This document shows, in pieces, positions 25,192 to 34,745 of a stretch of DNA of 64,000 nucleotides. Source of the stretch: Maribacter hydrothermalis (GTDB lineage: Bacteria > Bacteroidota > Bacteroidia > Flavobacteriales > Flavobacteriaceae). The translations under genes and the position numbers were made by a program. The notes beneath the pieces are model-generated. The model ran no database searches, was not told where the DNA came from, and saw nothing but the letters and a program-made list of their open reading frames with translations. Location: NCBI RefSeq assembly GCF_001913155.1, contig NZ_CP018760.1, positions 4,030,001 through 4,094,000 on the forward strand, given 5' to 3'. Numbering within the stretch: the stretch's first letter is position 1; each line of letters begins with the position of its first letter.

Positions 25192-28185
25192 ATGAAAAAA
25201 TTTGTAACCAATCTCGCTTTTTTAACCTTTATTTTATTCTCTACAACACTTTTTTCGCAAGATTTTTCAGCTTTTCAATATCGTACAGTAGGTCCACAAA
25301 GGGGCGGACGTGTTACAACGGTAACAGGAACGCCTGTTTTGCCTGGTACTTTTTATTTAGGTGCCTCAGGTGCTGGAGTTTGGAAAACCGATGATTACGG
25401 AACCACTTGGAATAATGTTTCCGACGGATTCTTTGATACGCCTTCTATCGGAGCTATTGAAGTTGCCCTTAATGACCCTAACATTGTGTATGTAGGTACA
25501 GGCTCTGACGGTTTAAGAAGTAATATTATTAGCGGAAAAGGTGTTTACAAATCTATTGATGGGGGAAAAACATGGAATCATATTGGACTAGAGAATGCTG
25601 GTCAAATAGGTGCCGTTGAAATAGACCCCACTAACAGTAATATTGTTTGGGTAGCGGCTATAGGAAATGCCTTTAAGGCAAACGAGGAACGTGGAATCTA
25701 TAAAACCATTGACGGTGGAACTACATGGGAAAAAATGCTGCATATTTCTAACACAACCGGATTCGCAGATTTAGAATTGTTACCCGGTAACCCAAATGTA
25801 GTTTACGCCGCTGCATGGAAAGCCCAACGTACACCTTGGACCATTATTTCCGGTGGAGAAAATAGTGAAGGTGGAATTTACAAATCTGTAAATGGAGGTA
25901 AAGATTGGATAAAATTAGAAACTGGTTTACCCAAAGGATTAATCGGGAAAATAGATTTGGCCGTATCTGCCGTTGACTCCAGTATTCTGTATGCTGTTAT
26001 TGAAGCACCTGGTGATGAAGGTGGTGTATATAAATCTGTAGACCAAGGAAAATCTTTCGTACAAACTTCAAGTAACAAAGGCTTGGTCAACCGACCGTTT
26101 TACTACACTAACATAGAATTAGACCCAACAAATCCTGATATTGTGTATTCCAATGCTAATCCGTTATTGAAATCTAAAGATGGTGGTAAATCATGGAAAA
26201 CGATGTCGGTGCCTCATGGCGATAATCATGATATTTGGTTAAACCCGAATAATCCAGATTTGTTAATTCAATGTAACGATGGCGGTGCAAATGTTTCTCA
26301 CAATGGTGGTAAAACATGGTCTTCACAATTCAATCAGCCTACAGCAGAAATATATCAAGTAGCGGTAGATGATCAATACCCATATTGGATTTATGGTGCA
26401 CAACAAGATAATACAACCATTGCCATTCCAAGTTCTGCGCCTAGCGGCACTTCGGCTCAAGGTATTCAAGTTATGATTGAAGTTGGCGGCTGCGAAACCG
26501 GTCCGTCCATACCGAAACCTGGCAATCATAATATCGTTTATAACAATTGTAAAGGCCGTTTTAGTGTCTATAATAAAATTACTGGTGTTGATCGGGAGTA
26601 TTCTATCGGGGCCTCTAATATCTACGGTCACAATCCTAAAGATTTAAAATATCGTTTTCAACGTGTAGCTCCTGTTCATGTTTCACCACATGATCCAGAT
26701 GTGGTTTATATGGGATCGCAATTTGTACATAAAACTAGGAACGACGGAGTCATATGGGAAACAATTTCTCCAGATTTAACTGCTTTTGAAGCCGATAAGC
26801 AAGTTCCTTCAGGTAGCCCAATTACTAGGGATATTACGGGTGAAGAATACTACAGTACTATTTATTCCATCCGAGAATCGAAAATTAAGAAAGACCTTAT
26901 CTGGACAGGTTCCAATGACGGAGTGGTTTCTCTAACCCAAGATGGCGGACAAACTTGGACGAACGTAACGCCGAAGAAAATGCTAAAAGGAGGTAGGGTA
27001 GAATCAATTGAACCATCTCAATTTAATCCAGCGAAAGCCTATATATCTGTTGATGGACATTTACTGGGTGATCCTACTCCTTATTTTTACAAAACCGAAG
27101 ATTACGGTAAAACATGGGAGTTATTGACTAACGGAATTCCGTCTGACTATACCAGTAAGGTTTTACGTGAAGACCCAAAAATAGCGGGACTTTTATATGC
27201 AGGTACAGAATACGGTATGTTCGTTTCTTTTAATGACGGACAAAAATGGGAATCTTTTCAACAGAATTTACCTGTAACTCCAATTACAGATATTATCATT
27301 AATAGAGGAGATTTGGTTTTAAGTACAATGGGACGCGGATTCTGGGTATTGGATAATATTACTTCATTAAGAAACCCGGCAATAGCATCCTTAAATGAAA
27401 CACCTGTTTTATTTCAACCCGATAATACGATTAGATATCGTTCGCCAAGGGGTTCAGGCGATTTTCCAAATTATCCTTCAACCGGAGTGTTAATAGATTA
27501 CTATCTACCAAAAGAAGGTAAAAATGAAGTTCAGTTAGAAATACTTAATGCCAACAAGCAAACTATAGCTACCATAATAAGTGATTCGACCAAAGTTAAA
27601 TCTACTAAAGAAGAAGTGGAAAATATGGGTCTTAGCATGTCTTTCAGCTATTTTGATACGAAACTAGAAACCAAGAAAGGTTTAAATAGATTTCAATGGG
27701 ATATGCTTCAAAAGGGAGCCTGGAACGACAAGGAATCTAGAAGTTATAAAAATGGACCTATGGTACCCCCGGGTACATATACCGCAAAATTAACCGTTGG
27801 TAAAGAAACTTTTGAGCAACCTTTTGAAATTTTGGTGGATCCACGATTAGCTGAGGAAGGCATTGACGAAACAATCATAACCGAGCATATAGCTTTTGAA
27901 AACAAAGTACTGGCCTTATTGACCGAAGCCAGAAAATTTCAGTCGGAATTAGAGGCTGAAATTAAGAAAAGTAATGGGGATAAGAAAGCGTCGTTAGAAA
28001 CTGTTTTAAAAGCCATTAAGAATGATGAAGGCGCATATCCGCAGCAAATGCTGGTGCCACAAATAGCATACTTATCTTACATTGTTGGCGGTGCAGATAA
28101 AATACCTGGCAATGAAGAAGTGGAGAGACTAAAGGATCTTCAGCAGCAATTTAATGCAGTTAAACAACAGGCACAATTGAACTAA
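25192..28185 (+). CDS. Secreted BNR/VPS10-type beta-propeller protein
   Basis: This 997-residue protein starts with a signal peptide (about residues 1-22). It consists mainly of sortilin/VPS10-like BNR repeats, seen as many Asp-box motifs of the kind GGKTW, GTTW and GQTW between residues 60 and 720. These form one or two large beta-propellers. A C-terminal section (about 740-900) looks like a beta-sandwich, and the last hundred residues are helical. Related proteins are annotated as glycosyl hydrolases or sortilin-like proteins, but I can see no clear catalytic acid, so activity is uncertain. It has no coupled neighbour. A perfect hairpin lies downstream. Confidence 0.87.
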   Translation: MKKFVTNLAFLTFILFSTTLFSQDFSAFQYRTVGPQRGGRVTTVTGTPVLPGTFYLGASGAGVWKTDDYGTTWNNVSDGFFDTPSIGAIEVALNDPNIVYVGTGSDGLRSNIISGKGVYKSIDGGKTWNHIGLENAGQIGAVEIDPTNSNIVWVAAIGNAFKANEERGIYKTIDGGTTWEKMLHISNTTGFADLELLPGNPNVVYAAAWKAQRTPWTIISGGENSEGGIYKSVNGGKDWIKLETGLPKGLIGKIDLAVSAVDSSILYAVIEAPGDEGGVYKSVDQGKSFVQTSSNKGLVNRPFYYTNIELDPTNPDIVYSNANPLLKSKDGGKSWKTMSVPHGDNHDIWLNPNNPDLLIQCNDGGANVSHNGGKTWSSQFNQPTAEIYQVAVDDQYPYWIYGAQQDNTTIAIPSSAPSGTSAQGIQVMIEVGGCETGPSIPKPGNHNIVYNNCKGRFSVYNKITGVDREYSIGASNIYGHNPKDLKYRFQRVAPVHVSPHDPDVVYMGSQFVHKTRNDGVIWETISPDLTAFEADKQVPSGSPITRDITGEEYYSTIYSIRESKIKKDLIWTGSNDGVVSLTQDGGQTWTNVTPKKMLKGGRVESIEPSQFNPAKAYISVDGHLLGDPTPYFYKTEDYGKTWELLTNGIPSDYTSKVLREDPKIAGLLYAGTEYGMFVSFNDGQKWESFQQNLPVTPITDIIINRGDLVLSTMGRGFWVLDNITSLRNPAIASLNETPVLFQPDNTIRYRSPRGSGDFPNYPSTGVLIDYYLPKEGKNEVQLEILNANKQTIATIISDSTKVKSTKEEVENMGLSMSFSYFDTKLETKKGLNRFQWDMLQKGAWNDKESRSYKNGPMVPPGTYTAKLTVGKETFEQPFEILVDPRLAEEGIDETIITEHIAFENKVLALLTEARKFQSELEAEIKKSNGDKKASLETVLKAIKNDEGAYPQQMLVPQIAYLSYIVGGADKIPGNEEVERLKDLQQQFNAVKQQAQLN

Positions 28186-28193
28186 ATGAATAA

Positions 28194-28224
28194 TGGTAAT
28201 TGCTGTCTAGAACAGCAATTACCA
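28194..28224 (+). terminator. 13-bp perfect hairpin after the BNR protein gene
   Basis: TGGTAATTGCTGT (28194-28206) and its exact reverse complement (28212-28224) flank a 5-base loop, 9 bases after the stop. No T-run follows, but the position between two transcription units fits termination. Confidence 0.6.
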
Positions 28225-28343
28225 AAAATTCTCGTCGATAAAATTCTACTTTCTACATAAATAAATCACACATACTTCTATTCCTTTTTATTAAGGTAGT
28301 ATAAAGTTTCATTTTTGGAGTGTTAATTAAAAACACGCTTTAA

Positions 28344-29675
28344 ATGAAACAAATCATAATCATAGCAGGCATCTTATTTGCTCACTTTGGTTTTTCGCAA
28401 GAAGTTGAAACCCAAGCAGAATCAAAAATATGGTCTTTAGAAGATTGTATTTCTTATGCTATAGAAAACAATATCACCGTAAAAGATGCTGAAATAAACA
28501 CTAGCATTTCTGAGGTAGATTATAAAACGGCTAAATCTGCCAAACTACCGAATCTATTTGGTAGTGCTTCCCAAAATTTCTCTAGTGGTACTACTATTGA
28601 CCCCATTACCAGTGATTATGTTTCCGATCAGATTCATAGTACAAACTTAGGTATCAATAGCTCCATGACGCTCTTTCAGGGAAATCAACTGAGTAATCAA
28701 GTAAAGCAAAATAAGCTTTTAATTGAGCAGAATAGTTTATTGGCGCAAGAAGCTAAAAACAATATTGTTATAAGCATCTTAGAGTCTTATCTACAAACTT
28801 TATATAGCAAAGAAGGTATTACCATTGCAGAAAACAATTTAAACGCTTCTGAAAAAGAGGTGCTTCGTGCAAAATCTAGATTAGATGCTGGTACTATTGC
28901 ATTGAGCGATTATACAGAAGCACAAAGTCAAGCAGCCACTAACAAGTATAATGTTATTGCTGCAAAAAATGATTATGAGCTTAATATTATAGACCTAAAG
29001 CAGTTGTTGGAATTATCTCCTTTAGAAGATTTGCAAATTGAATCAGTTGATGAAAATGAAGATTTAATTAACCTAGAGCTTAATAAAGAAATCATTTATA
29101 CAAATGCCTTAGCTTATTTACCAGAAGTAGAAGCTAGTCAAACTAATATTCTAATTAACGAAAAGGAACTAGATATAGCTAAAGGCGGGTATTTACCTAC
29201 TTTATCATTAACAGGTAGTCTTGGTTCTGGGTATACAAGTATAAGCGACAACACTTTTTATGATCAACTAGATGTCAATTTTAACCAGCGACTTGGTTTA
29301 AGTTTAAACATTCCCATTTTTAATAGAAATAAAACTAAGTCTGCCGTACAAATTGCCACTTTCAATATAGAAAAAGCAGCATTGCAAAAGCAAACGGTTG
29401 AAAAAGAAGTTATTAAAAAGGTAGAAACGGCGTATCAATATGCACTTTCTTCCCAAGAACAATTAGTAGCAGCAGAAACATCACAAAGTGCTGCTGAACA
29501 ATCTTATGACCTTGCGCAAAAGAGATATGAGTTGGGAGATTTAAGTACTACAGATTTAGTGGTAAGTCAGAATACATTTACCAATGCGCAACAGAATTAC
29601 ATACAATCTAAATACTTAAATATTTTATACCATCAATTATTACAATTTTATCAAGGAAACGATATCAAACTTTAA
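28344..29675 (+). CDS. TolC-family outer-membrane efflux protein
   Basis: This 443-residue outer-membrane factor has a signal peptide (about residues 1-18). It carries the two internally homologous OEP halves (about 30-230 and 245-440), rich in long helices that form the periplasmic tunnel. The opening WSLEDCISYAIENN is the standard TolC-family entry. Trimers of such proteins connect inner-membrane pumps to the outside. It is the first gene of a tight operon with a MacA-like adaptor (11 bases on), MacB-like ATPase and permease, and a LytS/LytTR sensor pair. Together these make a complete tripartite efflux system with its own regulator. Confidence 0.94.
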   Translation: MKQIIIIAGILFAHFGFSQEVETQAESKIWSLEDCISYAIENNITVKDAEINTSISEVDYKTAKSAKLPNLFGSASQNFSSGTTIDPITSDYVSDQIHSTNLGINSSMTLFQGNQLSNQVKQNKLLIEQNSLLAQEAKNNIVISILESYLQTLYSKEGITIAENNLNASEKEVLRAKSRLDAGTIALSDYTEAQSQAATNKYNVIAAKNDYELNIIDLKQLLELSPLEDLQIESVDENEDLINLELNKEIIYTNALAYLPEVEASQTNILINEKELDIAKGGYLPTLSLTGSLGSGYTSISDNTFYDQLDVNFNQRLGLSLNIPIFNRNKTKSAVQIATFNIEKAALQKQTVEKEVIKKVETAYQYALSSQEQLVAAETSQSAAEQSYDLAQKRYELGDLSTTDLVVSQNTFTNAQQNYIQSKYLNILYHQLLQFYQGNDIKL

Positions 29676-29686
29676 TTAATACAGTT

Positions 29687-30898
29687 ATGAAAAATAAAAA
29701 AACCATCATAATAAGCGTCTTAGTTTTAGTCGCACTTGCTATTACTGCATTCTTTTTTCTGAAAGGCGACGATGCTATTATCATTGAAGCAAAAACAGTA
29801 GCTGCAAAAAAAGCTAATGTAACCACAATGGTCACTGCAACCGGAACTATAGAACCAATAAACCAAGTAGATGTTGGTACACAGGTGTCTGGAGTTGTAG
29901 AAAAAATATATGTAGACTATAACAGTGAGGTAACAGAAGGTCAGCTTATTGCAGAATTGGATAAGACCAATCTTAGAGCTGCGGCCACGCAGGCACAAGC
30001 ATCATATGATAATGCGATAAGTAATCGTAATTATTTGCAAACTATTTACGAGAGGCAAAAGACGTTGTATGACAATCAGGTAATCAGTAAATCAGATTTT
30101 GATGATGCTTTTTATAATTATGAAACCGCTAAGGGAACGGTTACTCAGCGTTTATCTGATCTTCAACAAGCAAGAACAAATTTGGGGTATGCCAATATTT
30201 ACTCTCCAATTGATGGGGTAGTATTATCGAGAGATATAGATGAGGGGCAGACAGTTGCTGCCAGTTACAGTACACCTACCTTGTTTACCATTGCCCAAGA
30301 TTTAAAAGAAATGCAGGTAGAAGCAGATGTTGATGAAGCGGATATAGGAGTTGTAAAAGAAGGACAACGTGTAAGTTTTACGGTTGATGCGTACCAAGGG
30401 CAAGAATTTGAAGGTGAAGTAACGCAGGTAAGATTAGACCCAACGATTACATCTAATGTAGTTACCTATACTGTTGTTATAAAGGCTGATAATCCTGATT
30501 TGAGATTGAAGCCGGGACTAACGGCTACTATTTCAATATACACCTTAGAATTAAAAGATGTATTATCTGTAGAGGCTAAGGCTATCAATTTTAAACCTTC
30601 TCCACCAGAAATGATGGCATATAACGAACAAGAAAATTTAACGGTTGAACGTCCGGAAGGTGGACCAATGGCTGAGGAAGATGATGCTACTCTAATTTGG
30701 GTATTGGAATCTAACGGAGCTATTTCTCCTAAAAAAGTAGAATTAGGTGCAAGTGATGGCGTTAATGTTCAAATTCTAAGTGGTATCAGCGCTGGGGATA
30801 AACTGGTTTATAGTTTAAAATCGGAAACTACATTATCTGGTCCAGCAGGTGGTTCTGAAGAGAGTCCGTTCATGCCAAAACCACCAGGAAAAAAATAA
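29687..30898 (+). CDS. MacA-like periplasmic adaptor (HlyD/RND-type membrane fusion protein)
   Basis: This 403-residue adaptor has an N-terminal membrane anchor (about residues 6-25), a biotinyl-lipoyl half (VDVGTQVSGVVEKIYV), a coiled-coil hairpin (about 95-165), the second lipoyl half (IYSPIDGVVLSRDIDEGQTV) and beta-barrel and membrane-proximal domains. It would bridge the MacB-type ABC pump and the TolC protein. The Pro-rich tail and a DDATLIWVLE segment near the C-terminus are typical of MacA proteins in this group. The start is 11 bases after the TolC stop, and the ATPase gene follows after four bases. Confidence 0.93.
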   Translation: MKNKKTIIISVLVLVALAITAFFFLKGDDAIIIEAKTVAAKKANVTTMVTATGTIEPINQVDVGTQVSGVVEKIYVDYNSEVTEGQLIAELDKTNLRAAATQAQASYDNAISNRNYLQTIYERQKTLYDNQVISKSDFDDAFYNYETAKGTVTQRLSDLQQARTNLGYANIYSPIDGVVLSRDIDEGQTVAASYSTPTLFTIAQDLKEMQVEADVDEADIGVVKEGQRVSFTVDAYQGQEFEGEVTQVRLDPTITSNVVTYTVVIKADNPDLRLKPGLTATISIYTLELKDVLSVEAKAINFKPSPPEMMAYNEQENLTVERPEGGPMAEEDDATLIWVLESNGAISPKKVELGASDGVNVQILSGISAGDKLVYSLKSETTLSGPAGGSEESPFMPKPPGKK

Positions 30899-30902
30899 GA
30901 TT

Positions 30903-31646
30903 ATGAGTAAAGAAATTATAAAAATACAGGACTTAACACGTGAGTTTACCATGGGTACCGAAACGGTTCATGCCTTACGCGGAATTTCATTTACCATTAA
31001 AGAAGGTGAGTTTGTAACCATCATGGGTTCTAGTGGTTCTGGTAAAAGTACCATGCTTAACATTCTTGGTTGCTTAGACCAACCTACTTCGGGCAGTTAT
31101 GAGATCGATGGTGTTAGTATGAAAGATTTGAGTAGAAATCAATTGGCAACTATTAGAAATGAAAAAATAGGGTTCATTTTTCAATCTTACAATTTACTAG
31201 CAAGAACATCTGCAATTGAAAACGTTGAGCTGCCTTTGTTATACAACAGTAAGGTATCTACGGAAGAACGGAGGGAACGTGCCGTAAAAGCGCTTGAAAT
31301 GGTTGGATTGGGAGATAGATTGCATCACACTCCGTCTCAACTTTCCGGTGGTCAACAACAGCGTGTGGCTATTGCGAGATCATTAGTAAACAACCCTGTA
31401 ATGATATTAGCGGATGAGGCTACGGGAAATTTAGATACAAGAACATCCTATGAAATTATGTCCTTGTTTCAAGAATTAAACAAAAAGGGAATTACGATTA
31501 CTTTTGTAACTCATGAGCCAGATATAGCAACATTTAGCAGCAGAACCATCGTATTAAAAGATGGAGATATCATACAGGATTATAAGAATCATAAAGTATT
31601 ATCTGCAGCAGACGAATTGGCGAAATTGCCACAAGAAAAAGATTAA
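30903..31646 (+). CDS. MacB-type ABC transporter ATP-binding protein
   Basis: This 247-residue ABC ATPase is of the MacB/LolD type. Walker A is GSSGSGKST (42-50), the signature is LSGGQQQR (147-154), and Walker B is ILADEATG with catalytic E172. The Q-loop appears in FIFQSYNLL. ATG at 30903 is chosen because an upstream in-frame GTG would overlap the adaptor by 50 bases. Unlike E. coli MacB, the ATPase and permease are separate proteins, which is common in Bacteroidota. It works by mechanotransmission to drive substrate through the adaptor and TolC. Confidence 0.94.
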   Translation: MSKEIIKIQDLTREFTMGTETVHALRGISFTIKEGEFVTIMGSSGSGKSTMLNILGCLDQPTSGSYEIDGVSMKDLSRNQLATIRNEKIGFIFQSYNLLARTSAIENVELPLLYNSKVSTEERRERAVKALEMVGLGDRLHHTPSQLSGGQQQRVAIARSLVNNPVMILADEATGNLDTRTSYEIMSLFQELNKKGITITFVTHEPDIATFSSRTIVLKDGDIIQDYKNHKVLSAADELAKLPQEKD

Positions 31647-31648
31647 TT

Positions 31649-32869
31649 ATGAGAATATTAAATCTACTTAAAATCGCATATAAAGCCATTGTTCTTAATA
31701 AAGTGAGAACATTGCTGACCATGTTAGGTATTATTATCGGTGTAGCATCGGTTATTGCTATGTTGGCTATTGGTGAAGGATCAAAAGAAAGTATTAGAAG
31801 TACTATTTCTAGTATGGGTTCTAATATGATCACCATAAGACCTGGAACTGATGACAGAGGACCTGCAAGGGGTAGTGGTGGCGATGTGCAAACACTTACG
31901 TTAGATAACTACGAAACAATAAAGGAGAAATCTACGCTTTTAAGCTATATTACTCCCGTAGTTAATGGTGGTGGACAGGTGATTAGCGGTGCGAACAACT
32001 GGCCCAGCACAATCTACGGCGTTAACCCAGAATATTTAGAGATTAAAGTTGTGGGGCTACAAAGTGGTAGTATGTTTACCGATGCCGAAGTAAAATCTGC
32101 TTCTAAAGTGGTAGTGCTTGGACAAACAGTGGTTGACAATGTTTTTCCTGATGGGCAAGATCCTGTTGGACAAATGATTCGTTTTGATAATATTCCGTTT
32201 AAGGTTATTGGAGTTTTAGAGGAAAAAGGAGAAAACACCTTTGGTCAAGATCAAGATGATGTGGTAATTGCTCCTTACACAACCGTTCAAAAACGTATTT
32301 TGGCTATTGATTATTTAAATCAGATTATGGCATCGGCAGTTAGTGAAGACGATGCTCCCGATGCGGTTATTGAAGTGACTGATATTTTACGTGCAGAGCA
32401 TAAGTTGATGGACAACGAAGATGATGATTTTTCTGTACGTTCTATGGAAGAATTAATATCTACCTTTAGTTCCACCAGTGAAATGCTAACGATACTATTA
32501 GTTGCTGTGGCAAGTATTTCATTATTAATAGGTGGTATAGGTATTATGAATATCATGTACGTATCTGTAAAAGAGCGAACTAAAGAAATTGGTTTACGTA
32601 TGGCGGTAGGCGGTAAAGGTTCTGACATTCTACTTCAATTCTTAATAGAAGCTATTTTAATTAGTATTACAGGCGGACTCCTAGGGGTAATCTTAGGGTT
32701 AAGCGCTACCGTTTTCATAGAAAAGTTCTTACATTGGCCAACTAGTGTTGCCATGTATTCTATAATTATATCATTTGCCGTTTGTGCGGTTACCGGAATT
32801 TTCTTTGGATGGTATCCGGCTAAAAAAGCATCGGCATTAGATCCGATTACGGCATTACGCTACGAATAA
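31649..32869 (+). CDS. MacB/FtsX-type ABC transporter permease
   Basis: This 406-residue permease has the MacB architecture: a first membrane segment (about residues 20-42, LTMLGIIIGVASVIAMLAIG), a large periplasmic domain (about 45-280) and three further membrane helices (about 280-400) of the FtsX family. The tail FFGWYPAKKASALDPITALRYE is a highly conserved end of this family. It starts two bases after the ATPase gene and is followed after six bases by the sensor kinase. Likely substrates are antimicrobial peptides, macrolides or exported lipoproteins and siderophores; the sequence cannot decide. Confidence 0.94.
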   Translation: MRILNLLKIAYKAIVLNKVRTLLTMLGIIIGVASVIAMLAIGEGSKESIRSTISSMGSNMITIRPGTDDRGPARGSGGDVQTLTLDNYETIKEKSTLLSYITPVVNGGGQVISGANNWPSTIYGVNPEYLEIKVVGLQSGSMFTDAEVKSASKVVVLGQTVVDNVFPDGQDPVGQMIRFDNIPFKVIGVLEEKGENTFGQDQDDVVIAPYTTVQKRILAIDYLNQIMASAVSEDDAPDAVIEVTDILRAEHKLMDNEDDDFSVRSMEELISTFSSTSEMLTILLVAVASISLLIGGIGIMNIMYVSVKERTKEIGLRMAVGGKGSDILLQFLIEAILISITGGLLGVILGLSATVFIEKFLHWPTSVAMYSIIISFAVCAVTGIFFGWYPAKKASALDPITALRYE

Positions 32870-32875
32870 GTAATT

Positions 32876-33910
32876 ATGTATAAAAACAAAAATATCATAT
32901 TTGTTCAGCACCTTCTTATTTGGTTGGTGCTGTTCAGCATTCCGTTTGTTTTATCATACGGACAAGATTTGGACAATAATCGATTAATTGCCCATTTCTT
33001 GATTCCTATGTTCTTCTATGCAATGATATTTTATTTGAACTTTTTCGTAATAATAGATAAATTTCTATTCTCTAAAAAGACACTAGCTTTTATTATTATC
33101 AACCTTGGCTTAATCGGTCTTTTTATTCTACTCAAAGAATTTATTGAAGCTAATTACTTTGCAGATTTGATAAAAAATAGACCGCAAGATGAAAATAGAG
33201 AAGGACCTCCATTTAAGCTATTCTTATACGTACAAATGTTGTCTTATGCAGCTCCCGTATTATTTTCTATCGCTATTAAGTCAACAAAGAGATGGGTAAA
33301 AACAGAGGCAGAAAAAAAAGAGGCAGATAACTTTAAGTTACAAACAGAATTGCAACACCTGAGATATCAGTTACAACCACATTTCTTTTTTAATTCTTTA
33401 AATAACATTTATTCATTGGTAGATATCTCCCCTGATAAGGCGAAATCTACCATTCATAGTCTAGGTAAACTAATGCGGTATTTGTTATATGAAACAAGTA
33501 CAGAATTAGTTCCGCTTTCAAAAGAGATAGAGTTTATGCGCAAGTATATTGAGCTAATGAAACTGCGCTTAACGGATAAGACTACTGTAGAATCTAGTTT
33601 TCCAATTAGTGAGCCTAATCTTAAAATTTCACCGTTATTGTTTATTTCATTAATTGAAAATGCTTTTAAACATGGTGTTTCTGCAAGTAAGGAGAGTGTA
33701 ATTTCAATCGATATGATTACGAAAGAAAACAGCGTTATTTTTCAAATTGAGAACTACAACTTTCCTAAACAAATTTCTGATAAAAGTGGTTCTGGTATTG
33801 GATTGCCTAACTTGGAAAAAAGATTAGAATTATTGTACCCCAGTAAACATCAATTTCAACAAAAAATTAAAGATGGTATTTATTCGGTTTACTTAAAAAT
33901 TGAAACGTAA
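32876..33910 (+). CDS. LytS-type sensor histidine kinase (efflux operon)
   Basis: This 344-residue kinase has four predicted membrane helices (about residues 9-28, 38-60, 68-92 and 115-135) and no large extracellular sensor. It then has the His_kinase domain with phospho-accepting H169 in QLQPHFFFNSLNN and an ATPase domain (LIENAFKHG, GIGLPNLEKRL). Such sensors with almost no periplasmic loop usually sense membrane stress or work with the partner transporter. It starts six bases after the permease, and the response regulator follows after one base. The pair probably controls the efflux operon. Confidence 0.93.
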   Translation: MYKNKNIIFVQHLLIWLVLFSIPFVLSYGQDLDNNRLIAHFLIPMFFYAMIFYLNFFVIIDKFLFSKKTLAFIIINLGLIGLFILLKEFIEANYFADLIKNRPQDENREGPPFKLFLYVQMLSYAAPVLFSIAIKSTKRWVKTEAEKKEADNFKLQTELQHLRYQLQPHFFFNSLNNIYSLVDISPDKAKSTIHSLGKLMRYLLYETSTELVPLSKEIEFMRKYIELMKLRLTDKTTVESSFPISEPNLKISPLLFISLIENAFKHGVSASKESVISIDMITKENSVIFQIENYNFPKQISDKSGSGIGLPNLEKRLELLYPSKHQFQQKIKDGIYSVYLKIET

Positions 33911-33911
33911 T

Positions 33912-34655
33912 ATGGAAGCTGTTCAGATTACCTGTATGATTGTCGACGATGAGCCTATGGCCGTAAATTTAGTGGAAAGTTATGTGGAGAAAACTCCGTA
34001 TTTAACATTGAAAAAGAAATGCAATAGCGCCATAGAAGCCATGCAGTTTTTAAATACCGAAAAAGTTGATTTACTATTTTTGGATATTCAGATGCCCGAT
34101 TTAACAGGACTGGAATTTTCCAAAATGTTACCGAAGCAGTCTCGAGTGATATTCACTACAGCCTTTGACCAATACGCGTTAGAAGGCTTTAAAGTAGAGG
34201 CTTTAGACTATTTACTTAAACCTTTTGATTATGCTGAATTTTTAACCGCAGCAAATAAAGCTTTGGCTTGGTTTTCATTACTTAGAGCTGGGGCAACCAC
34301 CAATACTCCTGTAGTTTCTGAAGAGAAAGAATTTTTATTTGTAAAGTCTGAATATAAACAACTTCGTATTAAACTTGCCGATGTATTGTATTTTGAAGGC
34401 TTAAAGGATTATATAAAAATTTGGTTGAAAGACAACCCTAAACCAATTTTAACATTGATGAGCCTTAAAAGCTTAGAAGAAGAATTACCAGCATCTAATT
34501 TTATGCGCGTGCATAGATCTTTTATAGTATCTCTAAAATATGTTGAAGTGGTTGAGCGTAGCCAAATTATTATCAACAAACAACGTATTACGGTATCTGA
34601 ACAATATAAACCTAGATTCTTAGAATACATAAATGATAATTCATTGAATTCTTAA
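33912..34655 (+). CDS. LytTR-family response regulator (efflux operon)
   Basis: This 247-residue regulator has a receiver domain (about residues 6-125) with acidic D12 and D13, the phosphorylation site D58 in LFLDIQMP, and the conserved Lys in LLKPF. It ends in a LytTR DNA-binding domain (about 145-245, with FMRVHRSFIV). ATG at 33912 is preferred, one base after the kinase stop; an upstream TTG would overlap it. LytTR proteins bind pairs of direct repeats about 21 bp apart. I found no obvious such repeat upstream of the TolC gene. Expected partner is the kinase at 32876. Confidence 0.93.
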   Translation: MEAVQITCMIVDDEPMAVNLVESYVEKTPYLTLKKKCNSAIEAMQFLNTEKVDLLFLDIQMPDLTGLEFSKMLPKQSRVIFTTAFDQYALEGFKVEALDYLLKPFDYAEFLTAANKALAWFSLLRAGATTNTPVVSEEKEFLFVKSEYKQLRIKLADVLYFEGLKDYIKIWLKDNPKPILTLMSLKSLEEELPASNFMRVHRSFIVSLKYVEVVERSQIIINKQRITVSEQYKPRFLEYINDNSLNS

Positions 34656-34745
34656 GATTACAGTATTCAGTTTTGAACACATAGGCCCAATTATTCTTCT
34701 ATATTTTTCAGTACATTTAAGTCTGACTTTTAAACCTATCTAAAA

